Part shown: one piece after another, positions 12,096-21,859 of the stretch
How the letters are laid out: the number at the start of each line of letters is the position of its first letter
How positions within the stretch are numbered: the stretch's first letter is position 1
Assembly (NCBI GenBank): GCA_963575745.1
Contig: CAUYUJ010003383.1
Location: 1-64,000 of the forward strand
Direction: 5' to 3'
Source: Prorocentrum cordatum
Lineage: Eukaryota > Sar > Dinophyceae > Prorocentrales > Prorocentraceae
Length of the DNA stretch: 64,000 nucleotides
The notes under the pieces: model-generated
Database searches by the model: none
The model's input: the letters and a program-made list of their open reading frames with translations, nothing else
What the model was told of the DNA's origin: nothing
Program-made: the position numbers and the translations under genes

Positions 12096-12431
12096 CAACA
12101 ACAACAACAATAACAATAACAATGACAAAAACAATAATAATAATAATAATAATAATAATATGAATAATAATAATGACAATAATAATTTTAAGGCTGTTCG
12201 CCCTTATTTGCTCGAGTGCCCAATAACGCGTATTTCCCAAACCCTCGATACCCGCCCTCTTCGCCTTCGATCGAACCCCTTTTGGGGGGTATACCTTTCT
12301 TCCCTGCAGGCCGGGCCCCGGCAAGCGGCGGGGCGGCCGCGGACCGTCGGCCTGGCCAGCGGCAGCGCTGATCGGCGGGGCGGCCGCGGACCGTCGACCC
12401 GACCCCAGGAGGGACGGACAGGGGACCGACC

Positions 12432-12491
<60 letters not shown>

Positions 12492-12575
12492 TCGAAGACG
12501 ACGGCGACGACGGCGACGACGAGCGAAAGCGAGAGCGAGAGAGAACGACAGCAGAGCCACGAAGGGCACGAAGTA
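12096..12575 (+). repeat. CAA/AAT tract, R5 module copy 1, (GAC)n
   Basis: 12096-12190 is CAA/AAT. 12190-12310 is the R5 module (CTGTTCGCCCTTATTTGCTCG, CCCAAACCCTCGATACCCGCC, TTTTGGGGGGTATAC). 12434-12495 is GAC/CGA. R5 recurs at 14213, 15375 (inverse), 15855 and 54478. Confidence 0.8.
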
Positions 12576-13075
12576 GGCCACAAAGGGCGACGGCGGGGAC
12601 ACGAAGGGAATGCGTATGGGGCCACGAAGAGCGCGAACGAGCGGGGGCCACGAAGTGCAGATAATGCGGGGCCACAGAAGGCAACCATGGGGCCACTGAG
12701 GGTAGCAACTGGGCCGCGTAGGACAGTGAGGGGACACAAATGGCGACAGCGGGGCCACGAAGGGCATGCACATGGGGCCACAACGGGCGCGACTCCTGGG
12801 CGCCTGGGTGTCGGGAGCGCGGCTCTTGGGCAAATTGCAAGAAATTCCAACGCAAGGCCATTCTTCAGTAAGCTGCAAGCAAGTCTCCAGCGAGAGTGCG
12901 ACTCCAGAGCGCCGGGAGAGCGATTCCTGGATAAATTGTAAGGAAGTCCGAAGCGAGAGCGCGATCCCAGGATAAAATGCGAGGAAGTCTCGGGCGGGAG
13001 CGGGGGCCCTGGCTGCATTGTAAGAAAGTCTCAGGCGGGAGCCGTTGTTGTTGCAACCCGGGGGCCAGGGGCCCA
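12576..13075. repeat. Two degenerate minisatellites
   Basis: 12576-12800 repeats GGGGCCACGAAGGGCA at about 35-bp spacing. 12830-13060 repeats GAGAGCGCGATCC..GGATAAATTG..AGGAAGTC at about 45-50 bp. The second unit is also in the arms of the palindrome at 14213-15497. Confidence 0.7.
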
Positions 13076-13194
13076 GTTTGAGCATCAAGACTTTCCCTGT
13101 CAAAACACAGGGTGCGAGCGTCGAGGGGCACACTTTGATTGAGAAAACAATATGCACCAGTGGGGGGGGATCAACAACATTTATTCTTCATAAA

Positions 13195-13202
13195 TGAGAA
13201 CT

Positions 13203-13233
<31 letters not shown>

Positions 13234-14020
13234 AACAACAACAGCAACAACAACAACAATTACTAGCACGTGGGGACACTCCGTTCTCACCAGTGCCAGG
13301 GTTTTCATAGGAGGCGGGCAATACCCCCACTTTGTGGGGGGGCCGGTTCAAGCTCTACCAAATTTCCAAACGACTCTTCGCCACCACCCACACCCAGCTT
13401 CCCGCCCTATGACGTTCGGACACTTCACTTCGTGGCATGCGGACGACCGTGGCTACTATTCAGGGCCCCGCGGCCGACGACGACGGCGTGCGCGCGCGAA
13501 GAAAAAACGAATGTGTCCCGCATGGTATTATTTGACAGGGATGATGGCCCTGGCAGGTGCGCAACCGTTGTTGCAGAAGTTCGAAAAAGTTGCTCGCAAA
13601 AGCCCGTTTGACAGAAATGTTTAAAAAGTGTTGGGTTTCCTACGAATCCGCAAGAGCGCGCGGGATGAAATTTTGACAATTTTTTTTTGAAAAACCATTG
13701 GTTTTTTTATGTTTTTATGTTAAAATCGCTACGAAACTAAGGTTTTGGAAGGATTTCGTCTTGCGCGCGCGAATGTCCACTTTACCTTATTTTTTGCAAG
13801 GGATTCTTGAAGTTTGGTTATGTTAGAACAAGAAATGTCCACTTTAACTTATTTTTTGCAAGGGAAAACCGATCGTAACAACACAACCGGATCCGGACTC
13901 CCCCGTTTTGCCTGAGACTTCCTCACGAAAATGATGAAAATGAGGCTGCGGCCTAGGCGCGGCGGGGGGGTCGTGCACCAGGGGTCCCAACAATAATTAT
14001 TCTTTAGAAGTAATAATGTT
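13195..14020 (+). repeat. R1 dispersed repeat, copy d
   Basis: CAA tract, then the same blocks. The centre is shortened, joining GGCTACTATTCAGGGCCC directly to the CGTGCGCGCGCGAAG block. Ends at CTTTAGAAGTAATAATG. Confidence 0.9.
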
Positions 14021-14029
14021 CAACAACAA

Positions 14030-14212
14030 CAGCAACCACAACCACAACCACAACCACAACCACAACCACAACCACAACCACAACCACAACCACAATCACA
14101 ACCACAACCACAACCACAACCACAACCACAACAACCACAACAACCACAACAACCACAACAACCACAACGACAACGACAACGACAACGACGACGACGACAA
14201 CAACAAACAATT
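14030..14212. repeat. (CAACCA)n / (CAACGA)n tract
   Basis: Hexanucleotide CAACCA units grading to CAACGACGA, abutting the R5 module. Confidence 0.95.
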
Positions 14213-15497
14213 TAAGACTGTTCGCTCTTATCTGCTCGCGGGCCACTCAACACGTATACCCCGAACCCTCGATACCCGCCCTTTTCATCTTCGATCGTAG
14301 CCCCCCCCTTGGGGGTATACATCTGTCTTACCTGCAACGATTATTTCGTGCAGCCCCTAAGGCGAGAGAAGAGAGGACGGATGGAAGGAAGGGACGAGCG
14401 GGAGGCAGGAGGATGGAGTACGAGAGAGAATTAGCAGGAGGGGGGCTAGGAGCAGAAAACACGTGGCAGAACCAGACGGGCAGATGGGCGGGTAGACCAT
14501 AACAGGCGGGTCGGGAAGGCGGGTCCGAGCGGCCAGGTCGAGCAGGCGGGCTGCTGAAGCGCAACTACTGCATGAAATGCGAGGATGTCTCCAGCGAAAG
14601 CGCGATTCTCAAATAAATCGTGGAAATCCACAGCGAGAGCGAGGGCGCGGCGTCTGAATACATTGCAAGGAAATCCCACGCGAGAACACGACTCCTTTAT
14701 AAATTGTGAGGACGTCCCGCGCGAAAGCGCGATTTGGGAATTAATTGCGAGGAAGTATCAGGCTGAGGCCGTTGTTGAACTCTCACTTCTGAAGAATGAA
14801 TCTTGTTGATCCCCCCTCCGGTGACCTTTGTACTTTTTCAATTAAAATGCTTCCCCCGGGGCTCGCACCCTGATTCTTGATCACGGAAATTCACGGGGCT
14901 CAAACTATGTTGTTGGCCCCCGGTTCACAACAACAACGGCTCCGGCCTGATACTTCCTCACACTTGATTCCCAAATTGAGCTCTCGAGCGGGACTTCCTC
15001 ACAATTTGTATACGAATCGCGCTCTCACGTGGGACTTCCTCGCAGTTTATTCAGACGATGCGCCCTCTGCGCTCAGGAATCACGCTCTCGCTCGGGCTTT
15101 TCTCACGATTTATTTGGGAATCGCGCTATCGCTCAAGACTTCCTCGCGATTCATGCAGGACCCACGCTTCAGCAACCCGCCTGCTCGACCTGGTCACCTG
15201 GGCCCGCCTCCCCGACCTGCCCGCTATGGGTCTGCCAACCCGGTCTGCCCGTCTGGTTCTACCACTTGCTTTCTGTTCCTTGCCCCCCTCCTGCTATTCT
15301 CTCTCGTGCTCCATTCTTCTCCCTCCCCCTTCCACCCGTCTTCTTTTCTCTTGTTTTAGGGGCTCCACTACACGCACGTGGCAGGTAAGGAATATATACT
15401 CCAAAGGGGGTACGATCGAAGACGACGAGGGCGGGTACCGAGGGTTTGGGAGATACGTTTTGATTGGTACGTGGGCAGATAGGAGCGAACAGTCTTA
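14213..15497. repeat. 1.3 kb imperfect palindrome
   Basis: The left arm starts GACTGTTCGCTCTTATCTGC and the right arm ends with its complement GCAGATAGGAGCGAACAGTC. Within the arms the R5 module, a GGCGGGT-rich block and the AGGAAGTC satellite appear in mirrored order. The centre is near 14830-14900. Each arm is about 600 bp and imperfect. Confidence 0.75.
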
Positions 15498-15499
15498 AA

Positions 15500-15723
15500 A
15501 TGGTTGTTGTTGTTATTGTGGTTGTTGTTATTGCTGTTGTAGTTCGAGGGCCGAGGGCGCAGTTTGGTGGCACCTCGCTTGCCCTTGCCAAAAAAATCAG
15601 GGTGCGAGCACCGGGAGAAACATTTTAATTGAAACATGCACTGTTTACTGGGCAGGGGGATCAACAACATTTATTCTTTAGAAGAATTCAAAAACAACAA
15701 CAACGACGACGACGATGATGACG

Positions 15724-15819
<96 letters not shown>

Positions 15820-15985
15820 GCAACGACAACAACAACAGCTACAGCTACACACATCAGTTTAAGACTATTCGCACTTACCTGCCCGCGTGCCACTCAACAC
15901 GTATATCCCAAACCCTTGGTACCCGCACTCTTCGTCTTCAATCGTGCCCCCACTTGGGGGTACATCTGCCCTACCTGCCGCGTGT
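15500..15985 (+). repeat. CAA/GAC tract and R5 module copy
   Basis: 15690-15845 is CAACGA/CAA repeats. 15855-15985 is R5 (AAGACTATTCGCACTTACCTG, CCCAAACCCTTGGTACCCGC). Confidence 0.8.
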
Positions 15986-16576
15986 AGTTGGCGCAACTCC
16001 TAAAACAGGGGAAAGGGGAGAAGAGTGAAGAGATAAGGGGTAGGGAGAATAATGGAGCACGAGAGAAACTTGCAGGAGGAGGGATAGGAGCAGCAACACA
16101 AGCAGCATAATCAACCTGGTGTGTCATTGTGTATCCCCCTCGCTCTCCGCCGAAAACTCGACGGATTCCGGAAACCATGAACCCAAAAATGTTGTCATCT
16201 CTTGAAACCATGTTTTACTTCCGCCACCTTCCGCCAGCTTCCGCCGGCGGAGGCTGCCTCGTTTTACTTCCACCGACATTCCGCCGCCCTTCCGCCGCTT
16301 TCCGCCGAGGAAGAGATGACAACTCCGTCGATCCTCGAACCCAGACGTGCGACGTCCTGATTTTTCAGGACGACGTCCCCAGAAGTCCCGACCCTTTCCC
16401 CAGGACCTATTTGTCATCCTGAATCGTTTTTACCTAACAGCTTTTGCTCATAGGTTTCTAGTGGTCTCAAAAGAGAGCATCTGGACTCCACAGGGGGGTC
16501 TGGGCGGGACCCGGGGAGGCTGCCGCCGAAGCCGAAATCGCTTGGGACATCCTCGCAAAATCGCTCTTGGTGCTCC

Positions 16577-16901
16577 CAGAACTCCATTCCCGGGCCACAT
16601 TTTGGATACCCAGAGCCAACTGTAAGCCACTTCGTGCTCTTCGACTTCCCAGAACTCCATTCCCGGGCCACATTTTGGATGCCCGGAGCCAACTGTAGGC
16701 CACTTCGTGCTCTTCCACTTCCCAGAACTCCATTCCCGGGCCACATTTTGGATGCCCGGAGCCAACTGTAGGCCACTTCGTGCTCTTCAAGTTCCCAGAA
16801 CTCCATTCCTGGGCAAGATTTTGAATGCCCGGAGCCAACTGTAGGCCACTTCGTGTTCTTCTAGTTCCCAGAACTCCATTCCTGGGCCACATTTTGAATG
16901 C
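16577..16901. repeat. 73-bp tandem repeat, 4.5 units
   Basis: Unit starts CAGAACTCCATTCCCGGGCC at 16577, 16650, 16723, 16796 and 16869. Units differ by a few substitutions. The minus-strand MEFWE-type frame is a repeat translation. Confidence 0.92.
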
Positions 16902-17235
16902 TGAGGCAGGCTGATGCTGCGGCCGAGGCAGGCTGAGGCTGAGGCAGGCTGAGGCTGAGGCCGAGGCTGAAGGCAGACTGAGGCTGAGGCTGAAGCAGAC
17001 TGAGGCTGAGGCTGAGGCAGGCTGAGGCTGAGGCTGAGGCAGGCTGATGCTGAGGCAGGCTGAGGCTGAGGCTGAGGCTGATGCAGGCTGAGGCTGAGGC
17101 AGGCTGAGGCTGAGGCCGAGGCTGAAGGCAGACTGAGGCTGAGGCTGAAGCAGGCTGAGGCTGAGGCTGAGGCAGGCTGAGGCTGAGGCAGGCTGAGGCT
17201 GAGGCTGAGGCAGGCTGAGGCTGAGGCTGTGACTG
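16902..17235. repeat. (GAGGCT)n minisatellite
   Basis: GAGGCT and GAGGCAGGCT units in a higher-order mixture, directly after the 73-bp repeat. Confidence 0.92.
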
Positions 17236-17660
17236 CGACTGCCGTTGCCGCTGCGACTGCCATCGCGAATGCGACTACGACTGCGAGAACAGCAGAATTC
17301 TTCAACTGGATTTTCATCTGAATCTTAAGGGGAATGCTTTCAGATATGCTTCTACACATCGCTGTTAGGTTGCTTTGCCGGGATAATTTGAAGTCCCCGG
17401 GGCCCAGCGAGGGCCCCCACGGGCCGAAAATAGCGAAAAACCGTCGTCCTGATCTTCTAACGACGCGATGATGTCTGGGTCCTTCGATCCTCGAAGGCAA
17501 GGCCCTTTCTGGAACGCCTCACATGGCTGGACTCGCACTTGGAGACACGCGCTGGAGACGACCCCGTTCTTCTGCGTCGCTCGTGTGTATCCAACTTCCT
17601 GGTGGCGAGCGGTTGCAGCGACAGCGGCCGCGTGTGGGGCGATCAGCGCACCAGGGGCTC

Positions 17661-17761
17661 CTGATGTGGTTCACCAACACGAGGTTCTCGAACTCGGCCT
17701 GCGCGGCCGTGCCGTCCGGGTGGAGCTCCTCCCAGGCGTCCGTGACGAAGTAGGTCACGTC
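17661..17761 (-). CDS. DNAJB12-like: DNAJB12-like exon 8 (DUF1977, VTYFVTDAW block)
   Basis: Thirty-three codons plus two bases: DVTYFVTDAWEELHP, a short loop, then EFENLVLVNHI. Joined to exon 7 this reads VTDTL-DVTYFVTDAW, the equivalent of VTDHLGVVYYVGDTF in DUF1977. The acceptor TTCCAG|GAC is textbook. The donor ATCAG|GAGCCC (GA) leaves phase 2, which exon 9 completes. The EFENLV helix occupies the place of the VERxVEDDY helix of animal homologues but is more diverged. Confidence 0.88.
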
Positions 17762-17784
17762 CTGGAAGCCCCCAGACTCCCAGA

Positions 17785-17900
17785 CCCAGACATGCGATGT
17801 CCGGATTTTTCCCCCACGGCCCCCCAGAGGTCCCGACCCCTTCCCCGGGGCCAGCTCCTCGGGGCGAGCCCTTTTCGGACGGCCCCGGGGCCCATATGTC
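17785..17900 (+). repeat. R6 dispersed repeat copy
   Basis: CCCAGACATGCGATGTCC, AGGTCCCGACCCCTTCCCCGG. It lies just upstream of exon 8 in gene sense, about 25 bp from its acceptor. Confidence 0.7.
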
Positions 17901-18157
17901 GAGGGCCCCGCAGGCGGAACACTGGCAGAAACCCTCCGCCGCGGTGTCTGGCCTGACGCGGGCATGCGCTGGGGGGGACCTCCACGGCCTCCTCCCGCTG
18001 GTGGGCTGGCTGCCCCCCGCATCCGCGCCACGGAGCGGAGCGCCCCGGCGAGCGAGGGCCCGACCGACGGACCGGGCCAGGCCAGCGGGCCGGACAGATC
18101 GGTGGGCTGCCCCGCCCCCGATGCGTTGGCATGGAGTCGTTTGGAGTTTGGGGTCGC

Positions 18158-18275
18158 TCCTCCTCCTCCTCCTCCTCCGCCTCCTCCTCCTCCTCCTCCT
18201 CCTCCTCCTCCTCCTCCGCCTCCGCCTCCTCCTCCTCCTCCTCCTCCTCCTCCTCCTCCTCCTCCTTTCCTCTCC
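18158..18275. repeat. (TCC)n tract in intron 7
   Basis: TCC with some CGCC units. One of few tracts inside the gene with TCC on the plus strand. Confidence 0.95.
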
Positions 18276-18449
18276 TCCCTGCGCGCAGCAGGCAGCCGGT
18301 GGCAAGGCGCCGCAGCGGCGTTTCCGACCGGCGCGAGCTGGGGCGCAGAGCTCCACGAGGTGCGTGGCGACTGCGGGAGCAGTCGAGCCGGAGCGGGCGG
18401 CCCTCCGCGCTGCCGCGCGCTGGCGGCCCCCACAGGCCGCCAGAGCAAA

Positions 18450-18820
18450 AGCTCGACCCTCGATCCTCGATCCTCGATGCTCGATGCTCGATCCTCGATA
18501 CTCGATCCCGCTCGCCCTCGGGAGTGGTGGCTCGATCCTCGATGCTCGATCCTCGATGCTCGACGCTCGATGCTCGGTGCTCGGTCCTCGATGCTCGATC
18601 CTGCGCAACCTCCTCGCCCTCGGGAGTGGTGGCGCGCGGGGCGGCCTCCCCGGCTCCCTGCAGGCCCTCGGCCTGGCTCCTGGGGAGCCTCCCGCGGAGC
18701 CGCCGGGCCCGTCCTGGAAGGTCCTCGATCCTCGATCCTCGACCCTCGATCCTGCTCGATCCTGGATCCTCAATCCTCGATGCTCGATCCTGCTCGATAT
18801 TCCTCAACCTCCTCGCCCTC
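18450..18820. repeat. (TCGATCC)n heptamer minisatellite in two blocks
   Basis: TCGATCC/TCGATGC heptamers at 18455-18600 and 18720-18800. The sequence between and after them is duplicated (CTCGCCCTCGGGAGTGGTGG three times). Confidence 0.85.
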
Positions 18821-18920
18821 GGGAGTGGTGGCGCTCTCCTGGCTCCTGGGGGGCCTCCTGAGGAGCCGCGCTGGGCCCGTCTTGGAAGGCACCTGCCTTC
18901 CAAGAGTTACGTTGTCCCCA

Positions 18921-19125
18921 TCGTGCTTAAGGCGTAAGGCCCACATCCCAGAAAACATGTCGAGCACCCAGAGAAGTATCGAAGCAGTGTCTGCCCGACA
19001 CGCCAGCGAAGGGCCCGACACGAAAAGGCCCTAAACCTTGTTGTTGCGTCCCTGGTGCTCGAAAGCCTTGCTTGCGATCCAGGCCGAAGTAGGTCGGAAA
19101 ATCATAGACCAAGAGCCCCCCGCCC
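18921..19125 (+). repeat. R7 dispersed repeat copy 1
   Basis: Shares CCACATCCCAGAAA, CGAGCRCCCAGA, CAGGGCCCGACRCG-like and GGTGCTCGAAAGCC blocks, in order, with 50311-50520. Confidence 0.75.
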
Positions 19126-20590
19126 GCCTTCCCAGGAGGGGACCCGGCGAGGCCCCCCAGAGGCCGGGCACCGCAGAGAACAGCAGTGGCATCAGCACCA
19201 CCGTTCGGAGGCCCCGTCGGGGCTGGACCCCCCCCCCCTGGCGCGCGGAAGGCGCGCCAGGGGCGGCGCCACGAGGTCCGCCAGCGCGGAGCCCGGCGCC
19301 GACCCCCAGGGAAGCCGCGCGGGCCTCCACAAGTTCGTGGCTGTTCCCAAGCTGGGCTTTGCCTGAGGTCGTTGACTTGCGCGACGATCGACAACGGATC
19401 TTGCGCGAGATGGCTATTCCCCAGCTGGGTTTTTGCGTCGGTGTCTTACTTGCGCGACGATCGACAACAGATCTCACGCGAGATGGCATAGCCACCTTCC
19501 GCGATGGCTCACGCGGGCCGCTGGCGCGGCACGCTGCCGTGGAGACGAAGGCGGCGCTTGCGCTCGACCTTATACGCGAGCAGCTTGCGCGTCAACGCCA
19601 GGGAAGACGAAACCACTTCTTGTGCGTCGCTCACCTGTTGCTGAAGAGCCAGTGGGTGCGGGGCCCAATGGCGCAAGGGTTCCCCAGGGTTCCCTGTCCC
19701 CGCTTCCTTACGAGGGCGTTCCCCAGCGTTCCTCGGTCTCTTGTTCCCGTGGGCTCTTGCTTCCCTGGCTGACTGGGTCTTGGCTTCCTGGCTCACTCTT
19801 GGTTCCACGGTGCTCCTCGGTCTCGTTTCCGCGGTGTTGGTTCCTTGGTCTTGGCTTCTTGGCATGTAGGTTGACGACCGAAGAGTCGAACCTACAAGGA
19901 TTGCCGTAGGTAGAGGAAGGTAAGGGAGAGGGCAGCGATCCCTTTTCCCACGCGCCGCGGGCAGGCGGCGCTGTTCCTGCTTCCAGTACCCGAGCCGAGA
20001 CGCCTGCAGTATATATGGAGAGAATGATGCTATGAGCGGATTTCACACACAGCTTCTGGGTTCCTTCGTCTTGATCCCGTGGATCCTCGGTCTCGGCTCC
20101 TTGGCTCTGGTTCCTTCGGTGCTCTGGTCCTGGCTCCAAGGGCGCCCAGCTTCGCGCCTCGCGCCGCGCGGAGCGCGGAGCAACTTCGCGCTCTCCCGCG
20201 CCGCCCCGAAAAGAGAAGAGGAGAACAAAGAGGAGTCGGAGCCGAAGCGCGAAGCGCGAATGACTTCGCGCCCTCGAGGGCGCCCCTGTTCCTCTGGTTT
20301 GCTGAGCTGCGTGTTGGCGGCTGGCGCTTCCCAGATTCTCCAGGGTCCTTGGTCTTGGCGCCTTGCTGCTCCTGAAAGGCCAACCTGACTCGGGTTCCCC
20401 CGTGGCCCCCCTGGTTCCTTGGCCTTGTTTCCATTCGGCATGTTTTTGAAGAGGCGTTCACACAGTGCCAAGCAGTGCCAAGCAATGCTAAGCCATGCCG
20501 AGTAAGGCCAAGCAACGCCAAGCGATACCAAGCAGTGCAAAACAGCACAAAGCAATGCCAAGCAAGGCAAAGCAAAACCAAACCATGGCT
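19126..20590. other. Intron 7: small tandem duplications and dispersed elements
   Basis: 19226-19285 is a fragment of the CCTGGCGCGC..GCGCCAGG inverted-repeat family. 19340-19495 is a 70-73 bp direct duplication (TTGCGCGACGATCGACAAC). 19690-19870 and 20060-20130 are TTCCTTGGTCTTGGC degenerate units. 20138-20287 is the R13 inverted repeat. 20460-20590 is the AAGCAATGCC decamer satellite. Confidence 0.65.
20138..20287. repeat. R13 inverted-repeat element copy 1
   Basis: AAGGGCGCCC..CTTCGCGC at one end and ACTTCGCGCCCTCGAGGGCGCCC at the other. Same structure as 57227-57397. Confidence 0.7.
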
Positions 20591-20762
20591 CCCTGGCTTA
20601 CTTACCTACTTAGGAAGCTCTCCTCTAATCGGGGTCGCGCGGGGCTCATAGTTTTGCTGTTCCTCGTTTGGAGGCCTATCGGGAATCAAACGACTCCAGG
20701 CTGCTGTGCAGGGGGGGGGCATCGCCGAGGCCCGACTGATCGGGATCTGCTGAGGCCGCTGC

Positions 20763-20918
20763 CAGGGTGTCGGTCACCCGTTCCACGCGGTACTGGCCAG
20801 ATCGCGAGACTGAAAATCTCCTGGCCGAGTTGTCGCGCCCCACCAGACCGGAGCTCATGGTCAGGATGACCACGACCATGCATATGGCCTGCAAGAGGGC
20901 AAGCCCCGCCTCCCGCTC
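20763..20918 (-). CDS. DNAJB12-like: DNAJB12-like exon 7 (transmembrane span and start of DUF1977)
   Basis: Fifty-two codons: EREAG, then a hydrophobic run LALLQAICMVVVILTM (single membrane span), then FSVSRSGQYRVERVTDTL. This aligns with QLMPILILILVSAL...YSLSPRPS...HRRVTDHL of DNAJB12, the membrane segment and the start of the lumenal DUF1977 domain. The donor CTG|GCAGCG is GC and the acceptor is GCGGAG|GAG. A pyrimidine-rich coding-strand tract (plus-strand GGA, about 20930-21110) lies directly upstream of the acceptor. It is the longest recognised exon. Confidence 0.9.
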
Positions 20919-20929
20919 CTCCGCGGAAG

Positions 20930-21115
20930 AGGGGGGGAGGGAGGAGCCACCCAAGGGGGAGTAGAGACGAGGAAGAGGACGAAAAGGAGGAGGAGGAGAA
21001 AGAGGGGTGGGGAGGGGAAAGAGGAGGAGCAGGAGGAGCGGGCGGGGGGAGGAGAGGAGAAGGGGGAGGGAGGCGGGGGAGGGGAGAATAGAGGAGGAGG
21101 AGGAGCATGAGAGAA
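20930..21115. repeat. Purine tract (GGA) upstream of exon 7
   Basis: GGA/GGGGA on plus, hence a pyrimidine tract in the pre-mRNA directly before the exon 7 acceptor. Confidence 0.85.
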
Positions 21116-21198
21116 TAGAGACAGGTGGAGAGACAAGGTTGGTGCGCTCGCGAAATATCTGACGCCCCCCAACTCCAATTTACCTACCATGGAGTTGA

Positions 21199-21560
21199 GT
21201 CCACTCTATTCGCAGAGTCGACCGTCGAAGAAGACATGGACCTCAAAAGGGCCATTTTGCCATGAAGTGTGGCAGACGGAACAGCGGGAGCACCACTTGT
21301 GCTGATGCGAGACTATGGCCATCGTCGCGCCGAGAACGTCGTCCCATTGGACGGAAAACAATGGAAAATCTGAAGCGTGGCAAACTCTCCGAAAAAACAA
21401 CCAATTTTGCCGATGCAAGAATCCGGCCAACGATGCGGCGAGAGCAAAGTTTCGTTAGACGGAGACTAGATGGAACTCCTGAGTTCCAGCCAGCAACAGC
21501 ACATTTTGTTAAGGCCCGAAAACGCTTTGATGGAAAGAAACATGTCAATGTGGATTAGCG
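21199..21560. repeat. Two diverged units of about 115 bp
   Basis: GATGCGAGACTATGGCCATCGTCGCGCCGAGA and GATGCAAGAATCCGGCCAACGATGCGGCGAGA start corresponding halves. The style resembles R4. Confidence 0.45.
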
Positions 21561-21639
21561 TGGACCCCAAACTGTGTCTATAGCTGACTACCCCTTGCAG
21601 TAAGAAATGGGGCGAAACATGTGGTGCAAGACGCGTGAT

Positions 21640-21695
21640 GCAATGTGTTCATAGCTGTGTATATGTGTACACACATATGTATACGTACATACGTA

Positions 21696-21726
<31 letters not shown>

Positions 21727-21855
21727 GCATGTATGTACGATGATCCATACGTAGGTATGTGTATACACGTGTGCATGTATGGATTCTGAACGTACGTGAG
21801 TATGTACGTATGTATGTATGCCTGTATGCCTGTACGTATGTATACGTGTGCGTGT
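21640..21855. repeat. (TA/TGTA)n microsatellite
   Basis: TATATA, GTATGTA and ACACAT units between the 115-bp units and the large array. Confidence 0.9.
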
Positions 21856-21859
21856 GCTG

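Noticed and set aside
16577-16901. CRISPR-like regular repeat array
   Set aside because: The 73-bp units are contiguous with no unique spacers, in a eukaryotic context; a plain tandem repeat.
20676-20954. Stand-alone 92-codon gene
   Set aside because: Its core is exon 7 of the J-protein gene; codons beyond the chosen edges are intronic.
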